Source: Neisseria sp. Marseille-Q6792 (GTDB taxonomy: Bacteria > Pseudomonadota > Gammaproteobacteria > Burkholderiales > Neisseriaceae). From it: a DNA stretch of 64,000 bases. A program made the position numbers and the translations under genes. The notes beneath the pieces were generated by a model. That model searched no databases and was not told the DNA's origin. It worked only from the letters and a program-made list of their open reading frames with translations. Positions 17,865 to 32,129 of this stretch are shown here, piece after piece; the stretch's first letter is position 1, and the number at the start of each line of letters is the position of its first letter. The stretch is taken from contig NZ_OW969598.1 in the NCBI RefSeq assembly GCF_943181435.1, positions 372,001 to 436,000 on the forward strand, read 5' to 3'.

Positions 17865-19301
17865 TTAAAAATTGGCATAAATAAAACCGGGTATCCCCGA
17901 GGGGGCGAGGACGATAATCAGCAGCAGGATGATGGAAATCGGGATAAACCACAGCCACATCGGGATTTTTTCCAAACCTCTGACCGCGCCGTCGAAAGCG
18001 CGTTGCAGGTAAGGGTAGAGCAGCATCACGGATGCAAACGAGGCAAGCAGCAGCATATCTGCCTGTTGCGGCGCATTCCAGCCGTTGGCATTAGCAAAGA
18101 GGGCACTGAAAACTGCGCCTGCATCGTCGGGGTTTGCGGTATTGAAGACGACGAAGGTCAGGCAGACAAAATGGAAGGTGATGAGCCACGAGAGCGGCGC
18201 AAGGTATTTCAGACGGCATAGCGCGTTGCGTCCGAAATAGCGGTCGCCCGTGTTGAGCAGCACCAGTGCCGTGCCGTGCAGCGCGCCCCAAATGAGGAAG
18301 TTCCAGCCGTAGCCGTGCCAGATGCCGGAGAGTACCATTGCCGCCATCAGGTTGAACTGTGTCCGCAAAAAGCCTTTTTTGCTGCCGCCCAAGGGGATGT
18401 AGATGTAGTCGCGTATCCAGGTAGAAAGGCTGATGTGCCATTTGTCCCAAAATGCGCGGATGTTTAAAGCACGAAGCGGTGCTGAGAAGTTTTTGGGCAG
18501 TCGGAAGCCCAGCAGCATTGCCATTCCGATAACCAAATCGGAATATCCGGAAAAGTCTAAAAAGAGTTGGAAGGTATAGCCGTACACGCCCGCCAATACG
18601 CCCCAGCCGTCGAATTGGGCGGGGTTTTCAAATACGGGCGACACCCAGTTTTCCGCCAGCATCCCCGCCAGCCACCATTTTTTGGCAATACCCAGCAAAA
18701 TCAGGGAAACGGCGAGTGAGGGGCGGACGGGTGAGCGCGGTTGGCGGGTACGGATTTGCGCCAGTGCGCCTGCCTGCTCGCCGTCTGCACTTTTGAATGC
18801 GGCGGCGCGGATAATTGGGCCGGAGGTAACGGTGGGGAAAAAACTCAGGTGCAGCAGCAGCTCGTGCCACTCGAAACGCGCGGCGTGCGGGGAGCGGAAG
18901 CAGTAAACCAGATAGGCGAGCGACTGGAAGGTGTAATAGGAAAGCCCCAGCGGCATCAGGATGTCGATTGCGCCGCCCTTACCTGCATATTGTGCAATCA
19001 GCGGACGGAAAAAGTCGAAATATTTGAAAAAGCCCAAGACGGTCAGCGAGACGGCAATGCCGAACCCCAGCCAGAAACGGCGCGTACCTTCGCGATCGGA
19101 ACGGAGTAGTTCGCTCAAAAGGTACATGCATGAGGAATAGAGGACGACGATTGCTGCAAATACGGGGCTGATATGGTAGAGCCAGCCCATACCGGCAGCC
19201 AAAAGCAGCAGGTTTTGGACGGACGGGTATTTCGCCAAGCCCCAGTAAAGCGGCAGGAAGGCGAGAAAGAAGAGTGCGAATTCGACAGACAGCAGCGGCA
19301 T
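17865..19301 (-). CDS. pacA: Peptidoglycan O-acetylation membrane protein PacA/PatA (MBOAT family)
   Basis: The protein has 478 residues and many membrane helices. It belongs to the membrane-bound O-acyltransferase family and should move acetyl groups from the cytoplasm to PacB. The family histidine lies in GIWHGYGWNFLIWGALHG at about His329, and upstream WHISLSTWIRDYIYIPLGGS is the second MBOAT hallmark. I chose the ATG at 19301 because AAGGAT precedes it at good spacing; the longer frame would need a TTG start. It is the first gene of pacA-pacB-ape1. Confidence 0.93.
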   Translation of the reverse strand: MPLLSVEFALFFLAFLPLYWGLAKYPSVQNLLLLAAGMGWLYHISPVFAAIVVLYSSCMYLLSELLRSDREGTRRFWLGFGIAVSLTVLGFFKYFDFFRPLIAQYAGKGGAIDILMPLGLSYYTFQSLAYLVYCFRSPHAARFEWHELLLHLSFFPTVTSGPIIRAAAFKSADGEQAGALAQIRTRQPRSPVRPSLAVSLILLGIAKKWWLAGMLAENWVSPVFENPAQFDGWGVLAGVYGYTFQLFLDFSGYSDLVIGMAMLLGFRLPKNFSAPLRALNIRAFWDKWHISLSTWIRDYIYIPLGGSKKGFLRTQFNLMAAMVLSGIWHGYGWNFLIWGALHGTALVLLNTGDRYFGRNALCRLKYLAPLSWLITFHFVCLTFVVFNTANPDDAGAVFSALFANANGWNAPQQADMLLLASFASVMLLYPYLQRAFDGAVRGLEKIPMWLWFIPISIILLLIIVLAPSGIPGFIYANF

Positions 19302-19386
19302 AAACCATCCTTGGAACAAAAAAATAGGCGTTAAAATACGACAAAGCTCGTTATTTTAAGCAGGGGCGGATATTTCTTCAATCAAA

Positions 19387-19423
19387 ATGCCGTCTGAAGG
19401 GCGGGAGGGGCTTCAGACGGCAT
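19387..19423 (-). terminator. Uptake-sequence terminator after the MFS exporter gene
   Basis: Inverted ATGCCGTCTGAA copies at 19387-19398 and 19412-19423 lie just beyond the stop of the MFS gene and upstream of pacA. Confidence 0.75.
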
Positions 19424-19430
19424 CGCGCGG

Positions 19431-20588
19431 TCAGGTTCGGATATGGCGGTTCAGGTTCAGGCATACCCACAGCCCGGCCGCCGCCGCAAGCATACCGGCG
19501 ATGCCGATACGGGAAATGCCGGCATATTGCGTTACCCAATGTCCCAACAGCGCGCCGCCGCCGATACCGACGTTGTAAAGTCCCGAATAAATCGAGTTGG
19601 CAAGGTCTGCGGCATCGGAGGCGAAATCCAAAACTTTGGAAACCATCCCCAAGCTGACGACCACAATCGCCGTCCCCCATACGAACACCAGCGCGTAAAT
19701 GGCGGCAGGCAAATGCACCAAAGGCAGCAAGAGCCCTGAGGACAAAGCGATGACTGATACCGCGCCCGCCAAAAATGCGCGTGGATGTTTGGTAAACCAT
19801 TTGCCGAACAGGTAAGACGCGGCAAAGCCCGCCAGGCCGTACAGACCCAGAACCATGGTAACCTGCCGGGCGGAGAAACCGCCGATTTGGATGACGAAGG
19901 GCTCGATGTAGCTGTATGCGGTAAAGTGCGCCGTGATGACCAGTACCGTCATCGCATACAGCAACATCAGTTTTTTCCGTTTTAAAAGCAGGGGCAGGCT
20001 GCTTAAAGAACCGGCATTCACGCTCGGCAGGCGCGGCAGGCTTTTGGCAAGCACTGCCATCACCGCCGCCGCACACAAACCAATCAGCAAAAAACTCGCC
20101 TGCCAGCCCAAATATTGTCCGACCATACGCCCGAGCGGAATCCCCGCCACCATCGCCATCACCGTTCCCGTACTGAGCAGGCCTAAAGCCTGATTTCCTT
20201 TTCCGACAGGGGCGATGCGTACCGCCAGCGAAGCCGTAATGGACCAGAACACCGCGTGCGTCAGCGCAATCCCCACGCGGCTTGCGAGCAGGATTTCAAA
20301 CCGCCATGCGGCAAATGACAGGATGTGGCTGACGGTAAACAGCGCAAACAGAACCAGCAGCAGGCCGCGCCTTTCCATATGGCGCGTCAGCAGCATCAGC
20401 GGCAGCGAAGTCAGCGCGACAATCCACGCATAAACCGTAATCATCACACCCGTTTCGGTCGCCGCCATACCGAAGCTTCGTCCGATGTCGCTCAAAAGCG
20501 CGATGGGGATGTATTCGGTCGTGTTGAAAATAAATGCGCCGATTGCCAAGGCAATGATGCTCAACCAGGGTTTTTGCGAAGCGTTCAT
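19431..20588 (-). CDS. MFS sugar/drug efflux transporter (SotB/AraJ-like)
   Basis: The 385-residue inner-membrane exporter has 12 predicted helices. It begins with FIFNTTEYIPIALLSDIGRS and a conserved motif A-like loop in RHMERRG. This fits the major facilitator group that includes SotB (sugar efflux) and related arabinose or drug exporters. The substrate cannot be deduced. I chose the ATG at 20588 because the conserved N-terminal helix follows at once; the upstream frame extension has no family similarity. It is transcribed divergently from the small HMA protein gene, leaving about 140 bases for both promoters. Confidence 0.85.
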   Translation of the reverse strand: MNASQKPWLSIIALAIGAFIFNTTEYIPIALLSDIGRSFGMAATETGVMITVYAWIVALTSLPLMLLTRHMERRGLLLVLFALFTVSHILSFAAWRFEILLASRVGIALTHAVFWSITASLAVRIAPVGKGNQALGLLSTGTVMAMVAGIPLGRMVGQYLGWQASFLLIGLCAAAVMAVLAKSLPRLPSVNAGSLSSLPLLLKRKKLMLLYAMTVLVITAHFTAYSYIEPFVIQIGGFSARQVTMVLGLYGLAGFAASYLFGKWFTKHPRAFLAGAVSVIALSSGLLLPLVHLPAAIYALVFVWGTAIVVVSLGMVSKVLDFASDAADLANSIYSGLYNVGIGGGALLGHWVTQYAGISRIGIAGMLAAAAGLWVCLNLNRHIRT

Positions 20589-20731
20589 TGTTGTTGTCCT
20601 GATGGAAATTGCCGCCATTATGCGCAAGCGTCCGTATTTTTTCAAACCGTCGCACCGTTTCCGCGTTTGCCCAAGTTCACGCTCCGACTTACAATAACGC
20701 CCGTCAGATTGCAGTACCAACGAAAGGAAAA

Positions 20732-20947
20732 ATGATGGAAACCCTTATTCTCGACATCGGCGGCATGAGCTGCGGCGGCTGCGTCAAAAGCGTTACCCGG
20801 ATACTGGAAAGCGTCAAAGGCGTGGCAAGCGTCGAAGTCAGCCTTGAAAACAAAAGTGCGACCGTTGGATACGATCCTGCTCAAACCGCAGCGGAAGCAC
20901 TAATTGAAGCCGTTGAAGACGGCGGCTATGATGCCGCGTTGAAATAA
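20732..20947 (+). CDS. Small heavy-metal-associated (HMA) protein, CopZ-like
   Basis: This 71-residue cytosolic protein has the metal-binding motif GGMSCGGC near its N-terminus and the beta-alpha-beta-beta-alpha-beta HMA pattern, ending EDGGYDAALK. It probably carries Cu(I) to a P-type ATPase. A CcoI/FixI-type copper ATPase is encoded later in the window at 59961, but the two are not adjacent. GAAAGGA lies just upstream of the tandem ATG ATG, and I used the first. Confidence 0.88.
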   Translation: MMETLILDIGGMSCGGCVKSVTRILESVKGVASVEVSLENKSATVGYDPAQTAAEALIEAVEDGGYDAALK

Positions 20948-20986
20948 AGCGGCAAAAATGCCGTCTGAAGCCTTTGCGCCTCCCCG

Positions 20987-21030
20987 ATGCCGTCTGAAGC
21001 ACGCTCCGTGCCTTCAGACGGCATTTTTTA
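20987..21030. terminator. Convergent terminator with three uptake sequences
   Basis: A direct copy at 20987-20998 and an inverted copy at 21013-21024 form a stem followed by T residues. A further direct copy sits at 20958-20969. It serves the HMA gene and the converging helicase gene. Confidence 0.8.
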
Positions 21031-21038
21031 TGTAAGGT

Positions 21039-26264
<5,226 letters not shown>

Positions 26265-26476
26265 GGCGGTCGGGATGCTGGCATAAAACGGTCAATATAC
26301 CATAGTGTTGCGCCTTTATCCCTGATTTTGGCAAGACGGCGGAGGGATGCGTCCGGACGTATGCGCATACCTTCAGACGGCATACTTGTTCGGAAGCCCG
26401 ATAATTTTCGTGCGGTTGAAGTAGGCAGGCGAATTGGTTAAACTTGCGGGCATATTGTCTTTAGAGTGAACAAAAT

Positions 26477-28105
26477 ATGTCGAGCAAGAAGAAAAAAGCC
26501 GCTTCCGCGCACCCCGTTATGGCGAAGAAAGCGCAGCAGACGGTTGTCGGCAGTCCTGCCTCCCATATTGAGGAACCTTCGGAAATATCGGACATCAAAA
26601 ATTCATATGATGATTTGATGTACGAATCCAGCGCGTTCCCTCAAACTGCCATCAATAATTTGGAGGCACGCGCCCGCATGATGGGTTTGCAGCCCGCGCC
26701 CGCCGCCAATGCCAAGGTCTTGGAGCTGGGCTGTTCGATGGGCGGCAACATCATCACGCAGGCACTTTATTACCCGGATGCGGAATTTGTCGGTATCGAC
26801 TTGTCCGGCAGGCAGGTTGCGCAGGGCAACGCCATCATTGAAAAAATGGGCTTGGAAAATGTGCGTCTGGAAGAAAAAGATATTTTGACCATCGATGAGT
26901 CATTCGGGAAGTTTGACTATATCATCGTCCACGGCATTTGGTCGTGGGTGCCTGACGCAGTTAAAGACAAAATCTTTTCGATTTGCCGGAACAACCTGAC
27001 CGAACACGGCATTGCCTATATTTCATACAATGTTTACCCCGGCTGGAAACGGCAGGAGCAGTTGCGCGAAATTATGTACTTTGCCGGTAGGGATGTGCTT
27101 GAAGAACCCTTGGAAGCGCGGACGCGGAAAGGCTTGGACGCGCTCAAGGCACTGGCGGAAATTTTGGAAAACGACAAGGGCTTGGGCGGCGGCGGCAAAC
27201 TTCCGGCGATTCAAAAAATATTGAATCACAATACTTATTATGTCGCACACGAATATATGGAGATATTCAACGACCCGATTTACGTCAACGGCTTCATTGA
27301 ATGGGCAAACCGCCACCGGCTGGCGTATATCGGGGATACCGATTTGTACGTGTCTTTTGTTTCTTGGATGGCGGAGCATACACGGGAGCGGATTTTGGCA
27401 TTGGCAGGGGGCGATTATATTGCCAAAGAATTTTACAGCGATATTTTATCTGACCGCCAATTCCGCTGTTCGCTTTTATGCCGTGAGGAAGTCGGGGATA
27501 CTATCAGGCGTGATGAGTCGGTTACTGTCGAAGTGATAGAAAGTTTGAATTTCCGCCCGGCAAGAGGGGGAACAATCAACTTTGATGAAAACGATACCCT
27601 GCTTTCGGGTATACGCGATGTGATGAAAACCGGAGAGCCGTTTAAAACGGAAGATGTTGCGGAAAACCTCGCTCGCCGATTTCCCGGTTTGACATTCGAC
27701 CGTATGAAAATCAATTCCCAGCTTTTATTGCAAACCATTCTCGGGCGTTTTTCTGTTTCATCAGACAATACGGGCAAACCATTTTTTGAAGACCATAAAA
27801 CCTATGTGCCGACGCGTTTTACAGATTATGTCGCCGCCTTTGTGGAACATGGTGCGGGAGCGTTTGTCCGGCCTGCCAACCGTTACAACGAAAGCACACC
27901 CTCATTCGGGTACGGGCATTTGTACATTATGCGCCAATTATCGCGGCCGACGAGCAAACAGGCGGTGATAGATGCGGTTGCCGAAAACTTGAACATCGTC
28001 AGCACCACGCCCGACGGTTTGACATTCCATCCGCCTGCCGAAGTGTATGTGGAAGAAATATTGGCAGACTTGGCAGACAGGCATTTTCTCGTTTCGGCGG
28101 ATTGA
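26477..28105 (+). CDS. SAM-dependent methyltransferase with methyltransferase regulatory domain
   Basis: The 542-residue cytosolic protein has a class I methyltransferase fold at about residues 60-190. Motif I is VLELGCSMGGN, motif II GIDLSG, and the later segment FDYIIVHGIWSWVPD. The middle and C-terminal parts resemble the methyltransferase regulatory domain family (Pfam MethyTransf_Reg). A lysine-rich N-terminus (SSKKKKAASAHPVMAKKAQQ) may be flexible. The substrate is unknown. An uncharacterised 368-residue protein is encoded 81 bases downstream on the same strand, and the two may act together. Confidence 0.85.
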   Translation: MSSKKKKAASAHPVMAKKAQQTVVGSPASHIEEPSEISDIKNSYDDLMYESSAFPQTAINNLEARARMMGLQPAPAANAKVLELGCSMGGNIITQALYYPDAEFVGIDLSGRQVAQGNAIIEKMGLENVRLEEKDILTIDESFGKFDYIIVHGIWSWVPDAVKDKIFSICRNNLTEHGIAYISYNVYPGWKRQEQLREIMYFAGRDVLEEPLEARTRKGLDALKALAEILENDKGLGGGGKLPAIQKILNHNTYYVAHEYMEIFNDPIYVNGFIEWANRHRLAYIGDTDLYVSFVSWMAEHTRERILALAGGDYIAKEFYSDILSDRQFRCSLLCREEVGDTIRRDESVTVEVIESLNFRPARGGTINFDENDTLLSGIRDVMKTGEPFKTEDVAENLARRFPGLTFDRMKINSQLLLQTILGRFSVSSDNTGKPFFEDHKTYVPTRFTDYVAAFVEHGAGAFVRPANRYNESTPSFGYGHLYIMRQLSRPTSKQAVIDAVAENLNIVSTTPDGLTFHPPAEVYVEEILADLADRHFLVSAD

Positions 28106-28186
28106 CGGGCAAGACTCGGCGGCAATCCGTCCGATATATTTTCAGACAGGAAAGACACACACTGCGAAAAGCGGTACACGACACAT

Positions 28187-29293
28187 ATGAACCAGACATT
28201 TACCTTGCCCGATACGCGCCCGTACCCCCAAAATCCGATTAAAAACCACCTGCTGCTCAATGCCTACCAGTTGGCGCATAATTCTTCCCAGGCTTCGCGC
28301 AAACTCTCGTCCGGCCAACTTCAAACCGAAATCAGGGGGATGCTTGAGCAAAACCACTATATCAACCTTTCCCTCGCGCTGACGATGTCGCCCGATGCCG
28401 GAACTTATGCCGCACTGCTTTCCAGTGTGAACGCGGTGCTCGATTGCGAGAAAGAAGGCGAAGTGCAGTGGTTCGCCCTGCCGGTCGTGCTGGTGTCCGG
28501 CTGCAAAAAAGAACGGGCAATCGAGATGAAGCTGCCGACGGAGGCCTTGTTTGCCTGCCTGCAAAACTATCCGCACCTGCGCGCGTTGACGCAAGAGACA
28601 CAATGGCTGCCTTATCTTGTACATTCCTCCGATTTGAGTGCGGTCGCGCCGGATGAGTGGTGGCGTGCCAAACAAAATACCGAAACGGCGGCGCAACACT
28701 TACGCCGTTTCGCCCCGCGCCCTTTGCTGTTGCCCGAAGGGCAGTCCGTCCACGTTGTTTACGCGCTGGGTTTCGGCAGCGACAAGGTTCAGACGGCATT
28801 GGGTCAGAACCTTCTTCAGGCAGGCCTGCCCATGATGCAGGTATGGCAGGAAAATCTTGCATCGGAAGGCGTTACGCTGTTTGCCAATCCGCTTTCCCCA
28901 GATTCTCCGGTACGCGCGCTTTCAGACGGCAGCCACACGCGCCAACGTATGGCGATGGATGTGTTTGCGGCAAACGCGATACGCGCCGTCCGTATGCAGA
29001 GTCCGCGCGTCGGCGTGGTCGCTGCGGCAAAGGCGGGCGGACAGATTCTATTCGGATTTAATGCGACCGACGGCGCGTTTGAAGTCGTGCCGCAGGTGTT
29101 TTCGTGGCAGCTCTCCTTTACCGACAATATCGCCGTTGTTCAGCAAAATTTTTTGGATTTAATGGCAGAATGCCGTGTAGAACACGTTTACCTGTTGCAC
29201 AATCCCTTGGGCGAGCAGGAAAACATCCCGAGCTATGCGGAAGCGTTGAAACGGGAAGGGCACAATCCGTTTTTCAGTACACAATACGATTGA
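28187..29293 (+). CDS. Conserved protein of unknown function, partner of the upstream methyltransferase
   Basis: I do not recognise a domain in this 368-residue protein. It has no signal peptide or membrane segment. It is mixed alpha/beta by eye, with a Gly/Ala-rich stretch ALGFGSDKVQTALGQNLLQ near residue 190. The gene follows the methyltransferase gene and ends at an uptake-sequence terminator, so the two probably form one transcription unit. Base composition matches the surrounding core genes. Confidence 0.75.
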   Translation: MNQTFTLPDTRPYPQNPIKNHLLLNAYQLAHNSSQASRKLSSGQLQTEIRGMLEQNHYINLSLALTMSPDAGTYAALLSSVNAVLDCEKEGEVQWFALPVVLVSGCKKERAIEMKLPTEALFACLQNYPHLRALTQETQWLPYLVHSSDLSAVAPDEWWRAKQNTETAAQHLRRFAPRPLLLPEGQSVHVVYALGFGSDKVQTALGQNLLQAGLPMMQVWQENLASEGVTLFANPLSPDSPVRALSDGSHTRQRMAMDVFAANAIRAVRMQSPRVGVVAAAKAGGQILFGFNATDGAFEVVPQVFSWQLSFTDNIAVVQQNFLDLMAECRVEHVYLLHNPLGEQENIPSYAEALKREGHNPFFSTQYD

Positions 29294-29300
29294 CCTGCCG

Positions 29301-29335
29301 ATGCCGTCTGAAAGGGTTTCCGCTTCAGACGGCAT
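29301..29335 (+). terminator. Inverted uptake-sequence terminator
   Basis: ATGCCGTCTGAA at 29301-29312 pairs with TTCAGACGGCAT at 29324-29335, just past the stop of the 368-residue protein. Confidence 0.75.
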
Positions 29336-29357
29336 CGCGTTGGAACAGGGCGCGGAT

Positions 29358-29813
29358 ATGAAAAAACCGAAAATCCTTTTTGTCTGCCTCGGCAACATCT
29401 GCCGTTCGCCGATGGCGGAATACATTTTGCGCCGCCGTGCCGCCGAAGCGGGCATTCCCCTTGAAACGGACAGCGCGGGGACATCGGGCTGGCACGACGG
29501 CGAGGATATGCACCGCGAGACGGCAAAGGTATTGAAAAAACACGGTATCGATGCTTCAGGCTTTACCAGCCGCAAAATCCGCCAAAGCGATACGGCGGCG
29601 TTTGACTACATCATCGCCATGGACGGCAAGAATTTGTCCGAATTAGAAAAAACTTTCGGCAGGCGGCCGGAAAAAATATTCAAGCTGACCGACCTGATAC
29701 CCGAAAGCGGTTACGACCATGTCCCCGACCCTTGGTACACGGGTGATTTTGAAGAAACATACAGGCTTGCGGATGCGGGCTGTCGGGCATTGTTGGAAAA
29801 GATTTCCAAATAA
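29358..29813 (+). CDS. Low-molecular-weight protein-tyrosine phosphatase
   Basis: The 151-residue cytosolic enzyme removes phosphate from phosphotyrosine. The active-site loop CLGNICRSP is at residues 10-18, with nucleophile Cys10 and Arg16. The general acid is in DPWYTGDFEETY. I chose the ATG at 29358 because the catalytic loop is at the expected distance; the longer frame begins inside the preceding terminator. No kinase or capsule export gene is adjacent, so its target is unknown. Confidence 0.92.
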   Translation: MKKPKILFVCLGNICRSPMAEYILRRRAAEAGIPLETDSAGTSGWHDGEDMHRETAKVLKKHGIDASGFTSRKIRQSDTAAFDYIIAMDGKNLSELEKTFGRRPEKIFKLTDLIPESGYDHVPDPWYTGDFEETYRLADAGCRALLEKISK

Positions 29814-29883
29814 AGTAATTGAATACAAATATAAAACCGTCTCCTGCCGTATCGGTTGTTCAGACGGCATAAACAGGGAATTT

Positions 29884-30360
29884 ATGAAAACAAATTTCAA
29901 ACAGAAAATTATCGAACAGGCACGCAGAGAGGGCTTGCAGGTAACCGCTTTGCGCGAGCAGGTACTCGATATCGTTTTGCAGCAAAGCGGCGTGATTAAA
30001 GCCTACAACGTCTTGTCGCAGATGCAGCAGCAAAGCGAGGGCGCGGTTGCGCCGCCTACCGCCTACCGCGCCCTTGATTTTTGGGCGGAGCAGGGCGTTT
30101 TGCACAAAGTGGCGGCGGTCAACGGCTATATTTTGTGCAGCCACGCGCAGCACGAGTGCAACGACCATTGCCACGACCACGAAGAAGCCGAAGCGCACCA
30201 CAGCGCGTTTATTTTGGTCTGCACCGAATGCGGCACGGCGGACGAGCAAACCCTCAGCCACGAATGGGCGGCATTGCGCGCAGGCGTTGCCGAAAGCGGC
30301 TTCGCGCTGAAAGAAGAACACGTCGTTTTAACCGGGATTTGTAAAAAATGTCAGAAGTAA
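29884..30360 (+). CDS. zur: Zinc uptake regulator Zur (Fur family)
   Basis: The 158-residue regulator represses zinc acquisition genes when zinc is bound. It has an N-terminal winged helix (TALREQVLDIVLQQSG; PPTAYRALDFWAEQGVLHK), a His-rich segment (HECNDHCHDHEEAEAHHS) and two structural CxxC pairs (CTECG; CKKC at the end). The His/Cys pattern and length fit Zur rather than Fur. In the window, likely zinc-related genes are the COG0523 GTPase downstream and perhaps the TonB receptor at 45701. Confidence 0.9.
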   Translation: MKTNFKQKIIEQARREGLQVTALREQVLDIVLQQSGVIKAYNVLSQMQQQSEGAVAPPTAYRALDFWAEQGVLHKVAAVNGYILCSHAQHECNDHCHDHEEAEAHHSAFILVCTECGTADEQTLSHEWAALRAGVAESGFALKEEHVVLTGICKKCQK

Positions 30361-30404
30361 TCGGTGGTTTGCATTGATAATAAGCCTTTTGGAAGGAGCA
30401 GATA

Positions 30405-30698
30405 ATGAAACCGTCTCTTTTGTTGCAAAGCAGAAAGAAAGAAATATTGGCAGTTTTCGGGAAATATCCATTGATTTGCAATCCAAGGGTATTCGGTTCG
30501 GTTTCTCGCGGAGATGATACGGAAAACAGCGACATTGATTTGTTGGTGGATGCAAAAACAGGGACAACATTATTGGATTTGGGCGGGCTGCAAGAGGAAT
30601 TGCAGAAACTCTTGGGCATAAAGGTCGATTTGCTGACACCCGATGACATCTCGGCCCACTTTAGAGATAAGGTGTTGACTGAGGCTGTCGCATTATGA
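30405..30698 (+). CDS. mntA: MntA-type antitoxin (minimal nucleotidyltransferase)
   Basis: The 97-residue protein has the nucleotidyltransferase motif GSVSRGDDTENSDIDLLV, including the paired aspartates. MntA antitoxins neutralise HepT by adding AMP to its conserved tyrosine; that mechanism is known for characterised pairs and is inferred here. AAGGAG lies just upstream of the ATG. The stop overlaps the hepT start (ATGA), as usual for these pairs. Confidence 0.9.
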   Translation: MKPSLLLQSRKKEILAVFGKYPLICNPRVFGSVSRGDDTENSDIDLLVDAKTGTTLLDLGGLQEELQKLLGIKVDLLTPDDISAHFRDKVLTEAVAL

Positions 30699-31087
30699 AA
30701 ATGCAGAAAGAATTGTCGGTCTATTTGAAACAGATATTGCAGGCAGCGCAATATATCCGGCTATATACCGACAAAATGGATTATGGGCAATTTTCTGCCG
30801 ACACAAAGACTGTGCAGGCAGTCGTTTTTAATTTGTTCCTTATCGGTGAAAACGCAACCCATATCCTTAAATCGTATCCAGAATTTGCCGAGGAAACCAA
30901 ATATTTGAATTGGATAGGGATGAGGGGTATGCGCAATAGGATTGCCCATGGCTACTTTGAAATGAACCTGTCTGTCGTTTGGGAGACGGTTTTGAACGCC
31001 ATACCGGTGATGTCAGCCGATATATTGAATTTGTTGGAACAGTTGTCAATCGATGAAGAACATGATAACAGCTGCCATCACTTTTAA
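30695..31087 (+). CDS. hepT: HepT-type HEPN ribonuclease toxin (DUF86)
   Basis: The 130-residue helical protein contains the HEPN active-site motif R-x4-H-x-Y as RNRIAHGY. Related HepT proteins cleave RNA and are inactivated by MntA. The upstream phrase GENATHILKSYPEF is typical of DUF86. The pair is inserted between zur and a zinc-type COG0523 gene. Confidence 0.9.
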   Translation: MKMQKELSVYLKQILQAAQYIRLYTDKMDYGQFSADTKTVQAVVFNLFLIGENATHILKSYPEFAEETKYLNWIGMRGMRNRIAHGYFEMNLSVVWETVLNAIPVMSADILNLLEQLSIDEEHDNSCHHF

Positions 31088-31147
31088 CATTATTTAATCA
31101 TTTAAAACACCCTATCTTCAAATTTTAAAGTGGGACATTACATAGAA

Positions 31148-32065
31148 ATGAAAAAAACCAAAGTCCACCTGATTTCAGGTTTTCTGGGAACAGGCAAAAC
31201 CACCGCGCTCAAAAGCCTGATGGAGCAGAAAGATCCGAACGAAAAATGGGTCATCATCGTCAACGAGTTCGGCGAAATCGGTATTGACGGCGCCGTATTG
31301 AGCGATAACGGCATCCCCGTGGCAGAAATCGCCGGCGGTTGTTTGTGTTGCACCGCAGGCCCGCAAATGGGCGTAACCGTGCAGAAAATGCTGCGCGATG
31401 CCAAGCCCGACCGCCTGATGATTGAGGCAAGCGGACTGGCGCACGCAGCCAGCGTCATCGACGAATTGAAAGCCAAACCGCTGGACAGTCTTTTGGAAAT
31501 CGGCGCCGTCTTTACCGTTGTCGATCCGCGCCAATTCATTAATCCCGATTACGCGCAACAAGCCTTATATAAAGACCAAATCGGCATTTGCGACGTATTG
31601 GTCGCAAGCAAAACCGATTTATGCACCCCCGAACAGCTTGCCGAATTTCACGACAAAGCGGCAAAACTGTTTCCACCCAAAGCCAAAGTGGTCGAAGTCC
31701 AAAACGCACAACTCGATATTCAATGGCTCGATATTCCCGTCATCGAAAAATCACGCTATCGCCTCAAAGCCCTGCCAGACAACACCATGGGATTCCAGTC
31801 GCAAGGTTTCACTTTCCCCGCAGGACGCGATTTCGACGGCGAAAAGCTGACCAACTTCTTCAATGATTTGCCCAAGATGACCGAAGGACTCGTCCGCGCC
31901 AAAGGCGTGTTTCAAGTATTGGGAACGTGGGTGTGGCTCAACTGGGTGGACGGACAATGGGGTGCAAACCAAGTGTCTTGGCGGCGCGATTCGCGTTTTG
32001 AATTGATTGCCAAATCGTTTGACGCGGATTTAATCGAACAAAAACTTAAAGACGCATTGGAATAG
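31148..32065 (+). CDS. COG0523/CobW-family metallochaperone GTPase
   Basis: The 305-residue GTPase has Walker A GFLGTGKTT, the metal-binding motif GGCLCC, and the later SKTDLC base-recognition motif. COG0523 proteins supply metal, often zinc, to client enzymes in the cytosol. The nearby zur gene suggests a zinc role. I chose the ATG at 31148 because the beta-strand KVHLISGFLG follows at once. I looked for a clear Zur operator in the 60 bases upstream and could not support one. Confidence 0.87.
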   Translation: MKKTKVHLISGFLGTGKTTALKSLMEQKDPNEKWVIIVNEFGEIGIDGAVLSDNGIPVAEIAGGCLCCTAGPQMGVTVQKMLRDAKPDRLMIEASGLAHAASVIDELKAKPLDSLLEIGAVFTVVDPRQFINPDYAQQALYKDQIGICDVLVASKTDLCTPEQLAEFHDKAAKLFPPKAKVVEVQNAQLDIQWLDIPVIEKSRYRLKALPDNTMGFQSQGFTFPAGRDFDGEKLTNFFNDLPKMTEGLVRAKGVFQVLGTWVWLNWVDGQWGANQVSWRRDSRFELIAKSFDADLIEQKLKDALE

Positions 32066-32077
32066 TGTTCACGCGCT

Positions 32078-32112
32078 TTCAGACGGCATATGAAATGAAA
32101 ATGCCGTCTGAA
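32078..32112 (+). terminator. Inverted uptake-sequence hairpin after the COG0523 gene
   Basis: TTCAGACGGCAT at 32078-32089 is inverted relative to ATGCCGTCTGAA at 32101-32112. It forms a stem-loop between two co-directional genes. Confidence 0.65.
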
Positions 32113-32129
32113 GGTCTGAGGAGGACGGG

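Noticed and set aside
31088..31147. Zur operator upstream of the COG0523 gene
   Set aside because: The AT-rich spacer has no convincing match to the TGTTAT-ATAACA type palindrome.
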